Positions 24,746 to 34,106 of a stretch of DNA of 43,208 bases are shown piece after piece. The notes under the pieces were generated by a model. The model did not search any database. It saw nothing but the letters and a program-made list of their open reading frames with translations, and had not been told where the DNA came from. The DNA is from an uncultured SAR116 cluster alpha proteobacterium. GTDB taxonomy: Bacteria > Pseudomonadota > Alphaproteobacteria > Puniceispirillales > GCA-002684695. The stretch lies in assembly GCA_902532475.1 (NCBI GenBank), contig CACAIE010000013.1, positions 1 to 43,208 of the forward strand. Reading direction: 5' to 3'. A program made the position numbers and the translations under genes. Positions within the stretch are counted from its first letter, which is position 1; each line of letters opens with the position of its first letter.

Positions 24746-25677
24746 TAGTCGAATAAAGAAGATACTGATCTTTCCATATGAATTCTTTTTACAGCTTCTC
24801 CTAAGAGTGGAGCTATTGAAATGTGCTTTACATTTTTCGCTACCCTGAAAGCTTCAGTTGCTGCAATGCTATCTGTTGTAACTAAAGAGTTTAAAGGAGA
24901 TGAAGCTACTTTAGCGACTGCACCCCCTGAAAGAACGCCATGTGTTACATAGGCATCTACACTCAGGGCTCCAGAAGAGATTAGTGTTTCTGCTGCATTA
25001 CATAGTGTTCCACCAGAATCAACTATGTCATCAATTAGTAAACAATTCCTCTCTTTAACCTCACCGATTATATTCATGACTTCAGACTGACCCGGAGCTT
25101 CTCGCCTTTTGTCAATTATTGCCAAATCAGTATTCAATCTTTTTGCGATTGATCTAGCTCTTAGAACGCCTCCAACATCTGGTGCAATTATACACAAATC
25201 TTTAGGGTTATAATTTTCAAGTATGTTTTCTATAAACACGGGCACTGCAAATAAATTATCTGTCGGTATATCAAAAAACCCTTGGATTTGTGCAGCATGG
25301 AGATCAATTGTCAACACCCGATCAGCTCCTGAAACTGTGATTAGATTTGCAACTAATTTGGCTGAGATTGGTGTTCGAGGGCCAGATTTTCTATCTTGCC
25401 TTGCATATCCAAAATATGGAATGACAGCAGTGATTCTTCTTGCAGACCCTCTTCTTAGAGCATCTATAGTAACTAATAATTCCATTAAGTGGTCATTTGC
25501 TGGGTATGAAGTAGATTGAATGATAAAAGTATCTTCACCTCTAACATTTTCTTGAATTTCAACAAAAACTTCCATATCTGAAAACCTTCTAACTACAGCT
25601 TTAGTCAGTGGCTGGTTCAGATATGCAGAGATTCCTTCTGCTAGCGGTTGATTAGAATTACAAGCAACTATTTTCAT
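24745..25677 (-). CDS. prs: Ribose-phosphate pyrophosphokinase (PRPP synthetase)
   Basis: The 310-residue cytoplasmic enzyme makes PRPP from ribose-5-phosphate and ATP for nucleotide, His and Trp synthesis. The catalytic-loop region [40 protein letters not shown] and the PRPP-binding [13 protein letters not shown] are complete. I start it at the ATG at 25677; a TTG four codons upstream is less likely. There are 96 bases between it and pgeF, and 137 bases before rplY, so each may have its own promoter. Confidence 0.97.
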   Translation of the reverse strand: MKIVACNSNQPLAEGISAYLNQPLTKAVVRRFSDMEVFVEIQENVRGEDTFIIQSTSYPANDHLMELLVTIDALRRGSARRITAVIPYFGYARQDRKSGPRTPISAKLVANLITVSGADRVLTIDLHAAQIQGFFDIPTDNLFAVPVFIENILENYNPKDLCIIAPDVGGVLRARSIAKRLNTDLAIIDKRREAPGQSEVMNIIGEVKERNCLLIDDIVDSGGTLCNAAETLISSGALSVDAYVTHGVLSGGAVAKVASSPLNSLVTTDSIAATEAFRVAKNVKHISIAPLLGEAVKRIHMERSVSSLFD

Positions 25678-25773
25678 TAAAAATACCAAATATATTTTTT
25701 ATAATTCTGATAGCAACCAACTTCAAACTAGGCAAGAAATAAATTTTTTAATATTACAAAATTCAAACAATAA

Positions 25774-26535
25774 TTAGGTTTTAGTTAGACCTATTACGCT
25801 TATCATTCTTCCAGTAACTAGATTATTATTTTGCGTTTCATGTCTATAACTAAAGAACTTTTGAGGGCTTTTAAATGTATCTTCACCTATCCATTCGATA
25901 TTACAAATCCCTTTTGATTTAATTTTACTTAATAAATAACCCGGAAGATCGAAATAATATAAATTAGAAACTTGGTTAAAAAACTCCTCGCTGGTCTCAT
26001 CTTTTTGCAAAGCAATCCTAATCATATCATCTTTTACCGCAAATGATTCTTTTCCTATACAAGGACCTATGGCGACATGGATATTGTTGGGATTTGATCC
26101 CTTGCTATAAAATCTATCAATTAAATTATCTGTTATTCCTTCAATTGCTCCTCTCCAACCAGCGTGAGCTGCCCCAATAACACCTTTGATTGGGTCAGCA
26201 AATAAAATAGGTGCACAATCTGCAGTTGTTAAGGTGATTGGTAAATCATAATCTTCACATATGATAGCGTCTGCCTCTATGATTTTATTTTTTTTAAAAT
26301 GGTACGCTGCGTTTACTACTTTTTTTCCATGCATTTGATTAATATAAAAAGACTTTTTAAAACCAAGATTGTTCAAAACTTTTTTTCTATTTATCTTTAC
26401 ATTTTTCTCATTATCACCAACAAAATAACTACAATTCAAACTATCCCATGGCTTGGGGCTTACCCCATCAACTCTTAAGCTAAAGGCATGCTTTATATTA
26501 GGAAAATTTAATATTTTTGATTTTAAATATTTCAT
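25774..26535 (-). CDS. pgeF: PgeF/YfiH-type laccase-domain protein (peptidoglycan editing factor)
   Basis: The 253-residue member of the YfiH (multicopper-oxidase-like, zinc-binding) family removes mis-incorporated residues from peptidoglycan precursors or acts on purine nucleosides, depending on the homologue. The metal-site motifs are ITLTTADCAPILFAD, GAAHAGWRGAIEGI and GPCIGKESFAV. It has a short N-terminal KYLKSKIL lead and no signal. It starts three bases after midA, in the lgt-midA-pgeF order familiar in alphaproteobacteria. Confidence 0.92.
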   Translation of the reverse strand: MKYLKSKILNFPNIKHAFSLRVDGVSPKPWDSLNCSYFVGDNEKNVKINRKKVLNNLGFKKSFYINQMHGKKVVNAAYHFKKNKIIEADAIICEDYDLPITLTTADCAPILFADPIKGVIGAAHAGWRGAIEGITDNLIDRFYSKGSNPNNIHVAIGPCIGKESFAVKDDMIRIALQKDETSEEFFNQVSNLYYFDLPGYLLSKIKSKGICNIEWIGEDTFKSPQKFFSYRHETQNNNLVTGRMISVIGLTKT

Positions 26536-26538
26536 TTT

Positions 26539-27618
26539 TTAGTTAAAACCTGTAAATTTAGATAATTTTTTTGAAGATAGAACCATAACCTTAAATGCCT
26601 GGCCCATATAAGAATTAGATACTAGTCTTTCAAAATCTGCAAATAACGACCGCCTGATTAAAGAAGATTTATTTTTTCCCAACTTTTCAAATCTCTCTTG
26701 TATGCCTAAGTTAATTAGATATTCTCTTTGAGTTATTGGTCCTTGTATATTTATATTCTTTGGTAGAGATTTAATAATATCAGAAAAATTTACCCAGCTT
26801 GATATATCTGTTGTTCCCAAATTTTCAAATATTGAGGAAACTTGATGGTCTTTTATACTTTGAATACTATTACTATTTAGTATTTTATCATTTGTTTGAC
26901 CATAATCAATTATTAATAATGAACCTTCATTCTTCAAAATAATTTCTAAAATAATTTTTAAAATATTTTTAGTTTCGAGTCTTTCCTCTAAAATCCTGCC
27001 ATCAGGGTAAGGGTTTTCTTTTGGTTGATTTGAAAGTTTTTTTCCTGATGAAAAAAATAAATTGTCATCTTTTAAATCTATTTTTCTCTCATGCCATAAA
27101 CCACCTTTTGAAATAGCTTGATTGATTGGGAGGGCATCAAAAAATTCATTTGCTATGAAGTAAGTTGGTAAATTTGGAATTTCATTAATATTTTTAATCC
27201 ATTTGCATTGATGATTAAGTAAGTTTTTTTCTTGCAAACTTTTTAAGTGATTGCTCTTTTCAAAAAGAAGTGAGTTTATACTTATATTATTGTTTTTGAT
27301 TTTATCAAATGTTGACAAAATATCATTCATTAAGGTCCCTTTTCCAGGACCCAACTCAACGAGATTAATTTTATTAATTTTTGAATTTTTAAAATTATCA
27401 AAGAGATTTAATGCAATTAGTTCACCGAACACTTGACTGATTTCAGGGGCTGTAATGAAATCACCTTTTCCTCCAACAACTTGATTGTTGAGAGAGTAAT
27501 ACCCAAAATCATTATCATGTAAGCATATTTCCATAAACATAGACAAATCAATAGGGCCTTGATTTATGATCATATTTTTAATTTTATTTTTTAATTTTTC
27601 ATTTACAATATTACGCAT
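26539..27618 (-). CDS. MidA/NDUFAF7-family SAM-dependent methyltransferase
   Basis: About 359 residues from the ATG at 27618, which overlaps the lgt stop by eight bases; the frame remains open to 27663. The eukaryotic homologue NDUFAF7 methylates an arginine of a complex I subunit, and bacterial members probably do likewise. Visible are the N-terminal PIDLSMFMEICLHDNDFGYY, ITAPEISQVFGELIA, the SAM-binding LVELGPGKGTLMNDIL and the FIANEFFDALPI stretch. It is co-transcribed with lgt and pgeF. Confidence 0.88.
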   Translation of the reverse strand: MRNIVNEKLKNKIKNMIINQGPIDLSMFMEICLHDNDFGYYSLNNQVVGGKGDFITAPEISQVFGELIALNLFDNFKNSKINKINLVELGPGKGTLMNDILSTFDKIKNNNISINSLLFEKSNHLKSLQEKNLLNHQCKWIKNINEIPNLPTYFIANEFFDALPINQAISKGGLWHERKIDLKDDNLFFSSGKKLSNQPKENPYPDGRILEERLETKNILKIILEIILKNEGSLLIIDYGQTNDKILNSNSIQSIKDHQVSSIFENLGTTDISSWVNFSDIIKSLPKNINIQGPITQREYLINLGIQERFEKLGKNKSSLIRRSLFADFERLVSNSYMGQAFKVMVLSSKKLSKFTGFN

Positions 27619-28441
27619 TATTTGAGCGAAATTGATAATTAAAATATGAAATATATATTGCAACTATCCCAATAACCATCATTAGTAAGCAAAGAAGCTG
27701 TCCTAATGTCAAATTCAAAATCAATAAGCCAATTTGTGGATCTGGTTCTCTTGCAAATTCAATTAAAAATCTAAAGAATCCATATAAAAATATAAAAATA
27801 CCAGTTATAAAGCCAGGTTTAAGTTTTAAATTTGAAAAATAAAACAAAATATTCAAAACTAATAACAATATAAATCCTTCAAATAAAGCTTCATATAATT
27901 GAGAGGGATGCCGAGGTAATGGTCCGCCATTGGGGAAAATAATTCCTAAAGGGTGGTCGGTTATTCTCCCATATAATTCACCATTTATAAAATTAGCTAT
28001 TCTACCGAGCATAAAACCAAAAGGAACAGTTATTGATGAGATATCAGTAATAATGAAAAAATGAACTTTAAATTTCTTGCTAGTTATAATTTGAGCAATA
28101 ATTACTCCTAATAAACCGCCGTGAAATGACATTCCACCTTGCCATATATAAAAAATTTCAAGAAAATTTTCTGAATAGTAACTAAAATTATATAAAAATA
28201 CATAACCTAACCTTCCTCCAATTATTAAGCAAATGATTGTATTATTGAAGAAAGTATCAATCACTTCAGTTGAAATTGAGTAAAATTTTCTAGATATGAA
28301 GATGGCATACCTCCAAGAAAATAATAATCCAACTATATATGATAATGCATACCAAGTGATAGAAATTGGTCCAATTTGCAATGCTATTGGATCAAAAGAG
28401 ATGTCTGTAAATGAAATGTAAATATTCAGTAAGTTTTCCAT
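27611..28441 (-). CDS. lgt: Prolipoprotein diacylglyceryl transferase
   Basis: The 276-residue inner-membrane enzyme attaches diacylglycerol from phosphatidylglycerol to the lipobox Cys of prolipoproteins. It has seven hydrophobic segments; the essential GGMSFHGGLLG, the Lgt signature around GRIANFINGELYGR and HPSQLYEALFEG are all present. It is first in the minus-strand block running to ychF and divergent from ubiK. The ATG at 28441 has no clear ribosome-binding site. Confidence 0.95.
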   Translation of the reverse strand: MENLLNIYISFTDISFDPIALQIGPISITWYALSYIVGLLFSWRYAIFISRKFYSISTEVIDTFFNNTIICLIIGGRLGYVFLYNFSYYSENFLEIFYIWQGGMSFHGGLLGVIIAQIITSKKFKVHFFIITDISSITVPFGFMLGRIANFINGELYGRITDHPLGIIFPNGGPLPRHPSQLYEALFEGFILLLVLNILFYFSNLKLKPGFITGIFIFLYGFFRFLIEFAREPDPQIGLLILNLTLGQLLCLLMMVIGIVAIYISYFNYQFRSNNA

Positions 28442-28559
28442 GTATTCAATAATAAGAAATAGAAAGTATATTTAAATTAAATTTTTAAATAATTTATTTA
28501 AATTATACACATGTTATCATAAGTTAAATAAAATTAAATATTATTACTGAAAGTATAGA

Positions 28560-28838
28560 ATGTTAAAATCTAAATTTTTTAATGATTTTTCAAATGTTGC
28601 TCAAGGGGCATTTTCAACAATAAATGCAATAAGGGAAGAGTTGGATATTTTGATCAAAAATAGATTAGAAAGAATCCTTGTTTCAAAGGGTTTGGTTACT
28701 AAAGAGGAGAATGATATTGTCCTAGAAAGGATTGACAACCTCAAAATGAAAATTGACGGGCTGGAAGCTATAGTTAACAAACAAAGTAAAGAAATTAAAT
28801 CCTTGATGGAAAAGAAAAAGATAAAAAAAGGTAAATAA
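28560..28838 (+). CDS. ubiK: Ubiquinone biosynthesis accessory factor UbiK family (BMFP domain)
   Basis: The 92-residue protein is mostly helix and coiled coil. FSNVAQGAFSTINAIREELD and the following RLERILVSKGLVTKEENDIV match the BMFP/UbiK family, which supports the ubiquinone-making complex in proteobacteria. The C-terminus is strongly basic (EKKKIKKGK). It is five bases ahead of proC, with a COQ9-like gene two genes on, which fits a link to ubiquinone. Confidence 0.85.
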   Translation: MLKSKFFNDFSNVAQGAFSTINAIREELDILIKNRLERILVSKGLVTKEENDIVLERIDNLKMKIDGLEAIVNKQSKEIKSLMEKKKIKKGK

Positions 28839-28843
28839 AATTT

Positions 28844-29656
28844 ATGCGTATTTGTCTGATTGGTTGTGGTAAAATGGGAGCAGCTCTTTTGGAGGGTTGG
28901 AGTAAACTATCAGTGATTAATGAAATCACTGTAGTAGAACCGAATAAAATTAATGTAGGCAAGAATATAAAAGAAAAAAGCAACATTTTTTTTTATAACA
29001 ATTTAAGTAAAATTAAATTCAATTATCTTCCTGATGCAGTAATTTTGGCTGTTAAGCCTCAAATTATGGAGATTGTTTTATTAGAACTTAAGATGCTAGG
29101 AATAAAAAGTTCATGTTGGCTTACAATTGCTGCTGGCTTGCCAATAAAATTTTATGAAAACATTTTAGGCAAAAACCAATCAATTGTTAGGACTATTCCT
29201 AATACACCAGCTTCAATTTTAAAAGGTGTTACAGCATTATGCTACAATCAAAATTGTAAGAGAGCTCAAATTGAACATGCTAACTTATTAATGGAAGCGG
29301 TAGGTATAATTCTTCAAGTTAGAGATGAACGTTTAATGGATTCTATAACTGCTGTTTCAGGATCTGGCCCAGCTTATATATTTTATATGATTGAAGCTAT
29401 GATAGAAGCAGCGATAAATATAGGAATTGATAAAGATGATGCCGTTAAACTTGTTGAAGGAACTTTAGTAGGATCAGCATTTTTATTGGAAAACTCTCAA
29501 GAAGAAGTTGGCATACTAAGAAAAGCTGTAACAAGTCCAAAAGGTACTACTGAAGCTGGATTATCAATATTAAGTAATAATGATAGTTTTTTTAATCTTA
29601 TTAGGAATGCAATTGAAGGAGCACAAAAAAGAGGTAAAGAACTTGGAAAATTATGA
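28844..29656 (+). CDS. proC: Pyrroline-5-carboxylate reductase
   Basis: The 270-residue enzyme makes the last step of proline synthesis using NADPH. The Rossmann motif CLIGCGKMGAALLEGW opens the protein. DAVILAVKPQ, VRTIPNTPASILKGVTALC, the dimer-domain AVSGSGPAYIFYMIEAMIEA and VTSPKGTTEAGLSIL are all intact. It is co-directional with ubiK, and its stop is followed within 21 bases by the likely ATG of the next gene. Confidence 0.97.
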   Translation: MRICLIGCGKMGAALLEGWSKLSVINEITVVEPNKINVGKNIKEKSNIFFYNNLSKIKFNYLPDAVILAVKPQIMEIVLLELKMLGIKSSCWLTIAAGLPIKFYENILGKNQSIVRTIPNTPASILKGVTALCYNQNCKRAQIEHANLLMEAVGIILQVRDERLMDSITAVSGSGPAYIFYMIEAMIEAAINIGIDKDDAVKLVEGTLVGSAFLLENSQEEVGILRKAVTSPKGTTEAGLSILSNNDSFFNLIRNAIEGAQKRGKELGKL

Positions 29657-29677
29657 TTGGAGTTAGTAAAATTTTTC

Positions 29678-30268
29678 ATGTCTGAAAAAATAAATAATGA
29701 TCAAATTACCTTATCTCATTGTCTAATTGATTTAATGATTGACCATGAATATGATGAAATAGGTAGCAGTTTGATATTAGGAAAAACACAAAAACAGTTT
29801 AATGAAAATCACTTTTGGATGGCAGATGATAAAATAGATCTACTTAGAGTATATTTTCAATTTTCAAATAATAATATTATAACAGAAGCCTATAATGATT
29901 TTCAAGAAGATGTGAGTGCAAATGTTAACGAGAAATTAACTGATATTATAATACGAAAATGTGAATTTCATCAGAAAAAAAAAATACCATTAAAAAAATT
30001 ATATAATTTAAGATTTTCAAACTTTGAAATTTTATTTTTATTTAATTCGATAATTGGAGATTTATCTAAGAAAGCATTAAAAATTTCGGGAGATGAATCA
30101 AAAAATTTAAAAAACAAGTTAATCTTTATAGGGCTTGCATCATCTTATTCTTTAATTTTTAATAAATGGGTTTATTCACCAAATGAAGATATTTCATATA
30201 TCATGAATTTAGCTGACAAATATTTAAATAATGCTGAAGAATTAGCTAAGAATATTGGTTTATTGTAA
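29678..30268 (+). CDS. Divergent COQ9-like protein
   Basis: About 196 residues from the ATG at 29678; a TTG at 29657 is possible. The sequence is AT-driven (many Lys, Asn, Ile) and diverged. Its order of features still follows alphaproteobacterial COQ9: a helical TetR-like first part, then a C-terminal domain where ISGDESKNLKNKLIFIGLAS lines up with the family's AGD-STD-x-YTKRA-LA-VY pattern. COQ9 is a lipid-binding partner of the ubiquinone hydroxylase step. The nearby UbiK gene agrees with this. Treat it as a moderate-confidence call. Confidence 0.5.
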   Translation: MSEKINNDQITLSHCLIDLMIDHEYDEIGSSLILGKTQKQFNENHFWMADDKIDLLRVYFQFSNNNIITEAYNDFQEDVSANVNEKLTDIIIRKCEFHQKKKIPLKKLYNLRFSNFEILFLFNSIIGDLSKKALKISGDESKNLKNKLIFIGLASSYSLIFNKWVYSPNEDISYIMNLADKYLNNAEELAKNIGLL

Positions 30269-30284
30269 TATTGAGTAATTAGAT

Positions 30285-30620
30285 ATGTGCATATCCTTTG
30301 AAGAATTTCTTAAAGTAGATATCAGGAAGGGGGTCATAATTGACGCAATTCTATTTGATGAAGCTATAAAACCTGCAATTAAAATTTGGATTGATTTTGG
30401 TATTGATATAGGCGTTAAAAAATCTTCTGCACAAATTTTAGATTTATATAATCCAAAAATTCTTCTAGGAAAATCAATTTTGGCAGTGATTAATCTACCT
30501 CCGAGGCAAATAGGAAGTTTTATGTCTGAAGTTTTAATTCTTGGTTTAGAGGACAATAATAAATCAATTGTTCTTATTGCTCCTGAGGCTGAAGTGCCTA
30601 ATGGATCAAAACTAAAGTAA
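30285..30620 (+). CDS. CsaA/YgjH-type tRNA-binding protein (EMAP domain)
   Basis: The 111-residue single OB-fold domain binds tRNA-like RNA; B. subtilis CsaA is also described as having chaperone activity. The order FEEFLKVDIRKGVIIDAILF, PAIKIWIDFGIDIG, KKSSAQILDLY, NLPPRQIGSFMSEVLILGL and EVPNGSKL is diagnostic. It directly abuts the stop codon of the convergent histidine kinase gene. Confidence 0.9.
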   Translation: MCISFEEFLKVDIRKGVIIDAILFDEAIKPAIKIWIDFGIDIGVKKSSAQILDLYNPKILLGKSILAVINLPPRQIGSFMSEVLILGLEDNNKSIVLIAPEAEVPNGSKLK

Positions 30621-31925
30621 TTAGAATGGAAGAGATATTTTTACTCGAAGACCACCAAGCGGAGAGTCAAGCAACTCCAAAGTTCCCCCATGAGATAAAG
30701 TGATGTTAGTTGCTATAGATAAACCAAGTCCTGTGCCTCCAGTTTGTTTATTTCTTGATGTTTCAAGTCTATGAAAAGGCCTTAAAGCGTACTCTCTTTT
30801 ATCTAAATTAATGCCAGGCCCATCATCGTCAATGTATACTAATAGTGTTTCTTCAGAAGTATCTAATATTATTTCAGAATTTTTCGCATACCGTATTGTA
30901 TTAGATAAAACATTCGTAATTGCTCTTCTAAATGATTGAGGGCGCAATTGAAATTCAGTATTTTTATTAAGCTTTTTAAACTTTATTCTTGTTTTGTCAT
31001 TTTTATAACTGTTTAAAATATCATAAAAAAAAGTATTAATATTAATTTTTTTAATTGGTTCAGTAACATCTTCTTTGGCAAAAGACAAATATTCAGAAAT
31101 CAAAAATTCCATTTCATCTATGTCTTTGTTCATAGAGTCTATTTCAGAATTCTTTTTAAACATTGCTAACTGAAGTCTAAGCCTTGTTAAAGGGGTTCTG
31201 AGATCATGGCTGACACCAGCAAGCATGTCCGTTCTTTCATTTAATTGATTTCTAATTCTAGAGGCCATTGAAATTACCGCTCTAGTTGCCAACCTAACTT
31301 CATTCGCTCCAGTTATAGAAATATTTTTTACTTCTCTTCCTATTCCTAAGTTATATGCTGTTCTTGCTAATTTTTTAATTGGTCTAACCTGAGCACTTAT
31401 GAACACTAAAGTTAATGCAAAAAGCATAAAAGATGAACCAATAGACCAAGATACAAAAATCCAACTTGTAGAGCTAAAAACTCTTTTTTTACTAAATTTA
31501 AACTTAATTACTCCATTTAAAATCATTACGTCTATCGTAATAAATTTTTCATCACTTATGAAATCAGTATTGAATGGTAGATTAGTAGTTTGATTCATTG
31601 AATTTTTTACAGCTTTTTCTGCATAAGTATTTGAAGAAAGAGAATATGAAGTAAGTTCTTTTCCAGGGTGCCAACTTAAATTAATATTTAATTTCTGTGA
31701 CAAATTGGTTATTTGAAGATTAATAGGGTTTTGGGTTTCTTCAATTTGTGATAAAATTGCAGATATATCCGCAACTAAATTTTGTGCCATATGCCTAGTA
31801 ACCGTGTTCCAATGACGAACATAAAATACTGTTACTGTCAATAATTGAACTAGCAATAATGGTAAGAGAATTATGATTAATAAACGATTAAAGAGTGTTC
31901 TTGGAAAAAAATTTCTAAGTCTCAT
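30621..31925 (-). CDS. EnvZ-like membrane sensor histidine kinase
   Basis: The 434-residue kinase has two membrane helices (about 14-36 and 155-178) with a periplasmic sensing part of roughly 115 residues between. A HAMP linker follows. The phosphorylated His is His240 in AGVSHDLRTPLTRLRL, and the ATPase domain has N, G1 and G2 boxes (NVLSNTIRYA, DDDGPGI, GGTGLGLSIA). Its ATG directly follows the response regulator stop codon, so the two form a pair. The signal is unknown; osmotic or envelope sensing is suggested only by the EnvZ resemblance. Confidence 0.92.
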   Translation of the reverse strand: MRLRNFFPRTLFNRLLIIILLPLLLVQLLTVTVFYVRHWNTVTRHMAQNLVADISAILSQIEETQNPINLQITNLSQKLNINLSWHPGKELTSYSLSSNTYAEKAVKNSMNQTTNLPFNTDFISDEKFITIDVMILNGVIKFKFSKKRVFSSTSWIFVSWSIGSSFMLFALTLVFISAQVRPIKKLARTAYNLGIGREVKNISITGANEVRLATRAVISMASRIRNQLNERTDMLAGVSHDLRTPLTRLRLQLAMFKKNSEIDSMNKDIDEMEFLISEYLSFAKEDVTEPIKKININTFFYDILNSYKNDKTRIKFKKLNKNTEFQLRPQSFRRAITNVLSNTIRYAKNSEIILDTSEETLLVYIDDDGPGINLDKREYALRPFHRLETSRNKQTGGTGLGLSIATNITLSHGGTLELLDSPLGGLRVKISLPF

Positions 31926-32612
31926 TTATGTTTTATTTAATGGAGTTGCTCTAAGCATCCATCCCTTACCCCTTAATGTCAATAACCATTGAGGTTTTCT
32001 TGGGTTATCTTCAATTTTTTTTCTTAACCTTGCTATCCCTACATCTATACTTCTATTATTAAACTCAAGATTTAATAATTTGCATAATTCTACCCTGCTT
32101 TGTTCAATCCCTAAGTTTTGAGAAAAAATAGAAAGTAGATTATTTTCTAAGTTAGTTGTATGAACGTATTTATTATTTTTTGATAGCTTTTTAATTGCAT
32201 TATCCCAAATAAATGAACCAAATTTAACATATTTTAATTCTTCTTTCACTAAAACTTTTGCATGTTTTAAGATATTATTAATCCTCAAAAGTAATTCCTC
32301 TGGGTCAAAAGGCTTGGTTAAATAATCATCAGCACCACTTTTTAAACCTGTGATTTTATCTTGTATTTGGCCTAAAGCTGTTAAAAGTAAAACTGGAGTA
32401 TTAAATTTTAACCTTAGCTCGTGCAGAAACTCAATTCCTGATTTACCAGGCATCATTACATCTAATACAATTAGATCAAAGCTAAACTCGTTCAAAATTT
32501 TTTTAGCTTTTATTGCATTTGAAGAGACGCTTACGTTAAAGTTATTTTTTTTTAAAAATTGCTTTAGTAGTTGTCTCAATCGGTCATCGTCATCTATTAC
32601 TAATATATGCAT
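31926..32612 (-). CDS. OmpR/PhoB-family response regulator
   Basis: The 228-residue regulator has a receiver domain with Asp9/Asp10, phospho-acceptor Asp51 (LIVLDVMMPGKSG) and the conserved Lys in LTKPFDPEELL. A winged-helix DNA-binding domain follows, ending SIDVGIARLRKKIE and LLTLRGKGWML. It is first in a two-gene unit with the EnvZ-like kinase and divergent from ilvE across a 155-base gap. Confidence 0.93.
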   Translation of the reverse strand: MHILVIDDDDRLRQLLKQFLKKNNFNVSVSSNAIKAKKILNEFSFDLIVLDVMMPGKSGIEFLHELRLKFNTPVLLLTALGQIQDKITGLKSGADDYLTKPFDPEELLLRINNILKHAKVLVKEELKYVKFGSFIWDNAIKKLSKNNKYVHTTNLENNLLSIFSQNLGIEQSRVELCKLLNLEFNNRSIDVGIARLRKKIEDNPRKPQWLLTLRGKGWMLRATPLNKT

Positions 32613-32767
32613 ACTTTTATTATTTTAATTAAGTCTAAAGATAATTTTTTGCTTGTTAAATAATGCACAAATAATTAATAATTACTAGTTATCACTCAAT
32701 AATAAAATTTTTATTTGGTTTTTAATGTGCATGAAAATTACTACCAGAAAGTATATGGAGATAAAGT

Positions 32768-33646
32768 ATGAGTATCATACCTTTTGATGATAGGGATGGT
32801 TATATTTGGATGAATGGGGAAGTCCTGCCATGGAGAGATACAAAAACTCATGTTATTTCTCATGGGTTGCATTATGCAAGCTTAGTATTTGAAGGTGAGA
32901 GAGCATATAATGGTAAGATCTTTAAATCTTTAGAGCATACAAACAGACTTTTTAATTCTGCATCAATTTTAGACATGACCATTCCTTGGACTTCTAACGA
33001 AATTGAAGAAGCAAAACTAGAAATGCTCAAAGTTATGAAGCTTTCAAATTCGTATGTTCGAGCTTTTTCTTGGAGGGGTTCTGAAATGATTGCTGTTTCT
33101 GCTCAAAATACAAAAATCCATACAGCAATTGCCGTATGGGAATGGCCATCTATGTTTGATCCTGAGGCTAAAATGAGAGGAATAAAACTTGATATTTCAA
33201 AATGGAGGAGACCTCCTGCAGAATGTGCCCCAGTTCATGCTAAGGCGGCTGGTTTGTATATGATTTGTACTTTAGCAAAACACGAGGCAGAAAAAAAAGG
33301 ATTTGATGATACTTTGATGCTTAGTCATGATGGTTTAATAGCTGAAGCAACAGGAGCTAATATTTTTTTTAGAATGTCTGATGGTAATATACATACACCT
33401 CTGCCAAATACATTTTTAAATGGAATAACCAGAAAAACAGTAATAGAGCTATTAAGAAATGAGGGATTGAAAGTTATAGAAAGAGACATAAATTTAGATG
33501 AATTAGACAATGTAACAGAATGTTTTTTAACTGGTACTGCAGCTGAAGTAACTCCAGTCGGAAAAATTTCCAACTTTGAATTTCAACCTGGAAACTTATG
33601 CAAAAAAATTATGGTCGACTATTCAGAATTGGTAAGATCAAGATAA
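32768..33646 (+). CDS. ilvE: Branched-chain amino acid aminotransferase
   Basis: The 292-residue class IV PLP aminotransferase transfers amino groups to and from Val, Leu and Ile. The active-site Lys is Lys159 in VHAKAAGLYM, with Glu193 in GLIAEATGANIFF holding the cofactor ring nitrogen and a late CFLTGTAAEVTPV block. GGAG lies just upstream of the ATG. D-amino acid transaminase or ADC lyase share the fold, but the WMNGEVLPWRDTKTHVISHG opening fits IlvE best. Confidence 0.93.
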   Translation: MSIIPFDDRDGYIWMNGEVLPWRDTKTHVISHGLHYASLVFEGERAYNGKIFKSLEHTNRLFNSASILDMTIPWTSNEIEEAKLEMLKVMKLSNSYVRAFSWRGSEMIAVSAQNTKIHTAIAVWEWPSMFDPEAKMRGIKLDISKWRRPPAECAPVHAKAAGLYMICTLAKHEAEKKGFDDTLMLSHDGLIAEATGANIFFRMSDGNIHTPLPNTFLNGITRKTVIELLRNEGLKVIERDINLDELDNVTECFLTGTAAEVTPVGKISNFEFQPGNLCKKIMVDYSELVRSR

Positions 33647-33647
33647 A

Positions 33648-34103
33648 TTAATCCCCCCATTTTTTTAATGCTTGTTCATCTTCTTTTCTGGATAGAACCC
33701 ATTTATTTTGATTGTTAATTTCTTCAGATTTCCAAAAAGGTGCTTGAGTTTTTAGATAGTCCATTATGAATTGAGTTGATTCAAAAGCTGCATTTCTATG
33801 TAATGATGCAGAAGCAGCTAATACAATTTGATCACCAATATTTAATTTGCCATATCTATGAATTATTAAAGTGCCTAACAAAGGCCACTTTTGTGATGCT
33901 TTTGCTGAAATTTCTAAAAGCATTTTCTCAGTCATGCCAGCATAATGCTCGATCGTTAATGAGGTCAATTTTTTATTATTTGAAAAATTTCTTACATACC
34001 CAATAAAGGAATTGATTGCACCAGGTGTTTCCATACAATTATTTTTTAATTTTTGAATTTCATCTTCAGCTATAAAATCTTTTTCTTGAACTTTGACTAT
34101 CAA
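33648..34103 (-). CDS. moaE: Molybdopterin synthase catalytic (large) subunit
   Basis: The 151-residue subunit inserts sulfur into precursor Z to form molybdopterin. GAINSFIGYVRN, LTIEHYAGMTEKML, IIHRYGKLNIGD, SASLHRNAAFE and the catalytic-lysine stretch YLKTQAPFWKSE are conserved. It lies three bases after moaD, which supplies the thiocarboxylate. It ends one base from the convergent ilvE stop. Confidence 0.96.
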   Translation of the reverse strand: MIVKVQEKDFIAEDEIQKLKNNCMETPGAINSFIGYVRNFSNNKKLTSLTIEHYAGMTEKMLLEISAKASQKWPLLGTLIIHRYGKLNIGDQIVLAASASLHRNAAFESTQFIMDYLKTQAPFWKSEEINNQNKWVLSRKEDEQALKKWGD

Positions 34104-34106
34104 TTT

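Noticed and set aside
32663-32732. ATGCACA and TGTGCAT inverted repeat in the regulator/ilvE gap
   Set aside because: Seven-base arms separated by more than 50 AT-rich bases are expected by chance, and no structure or known site follows.
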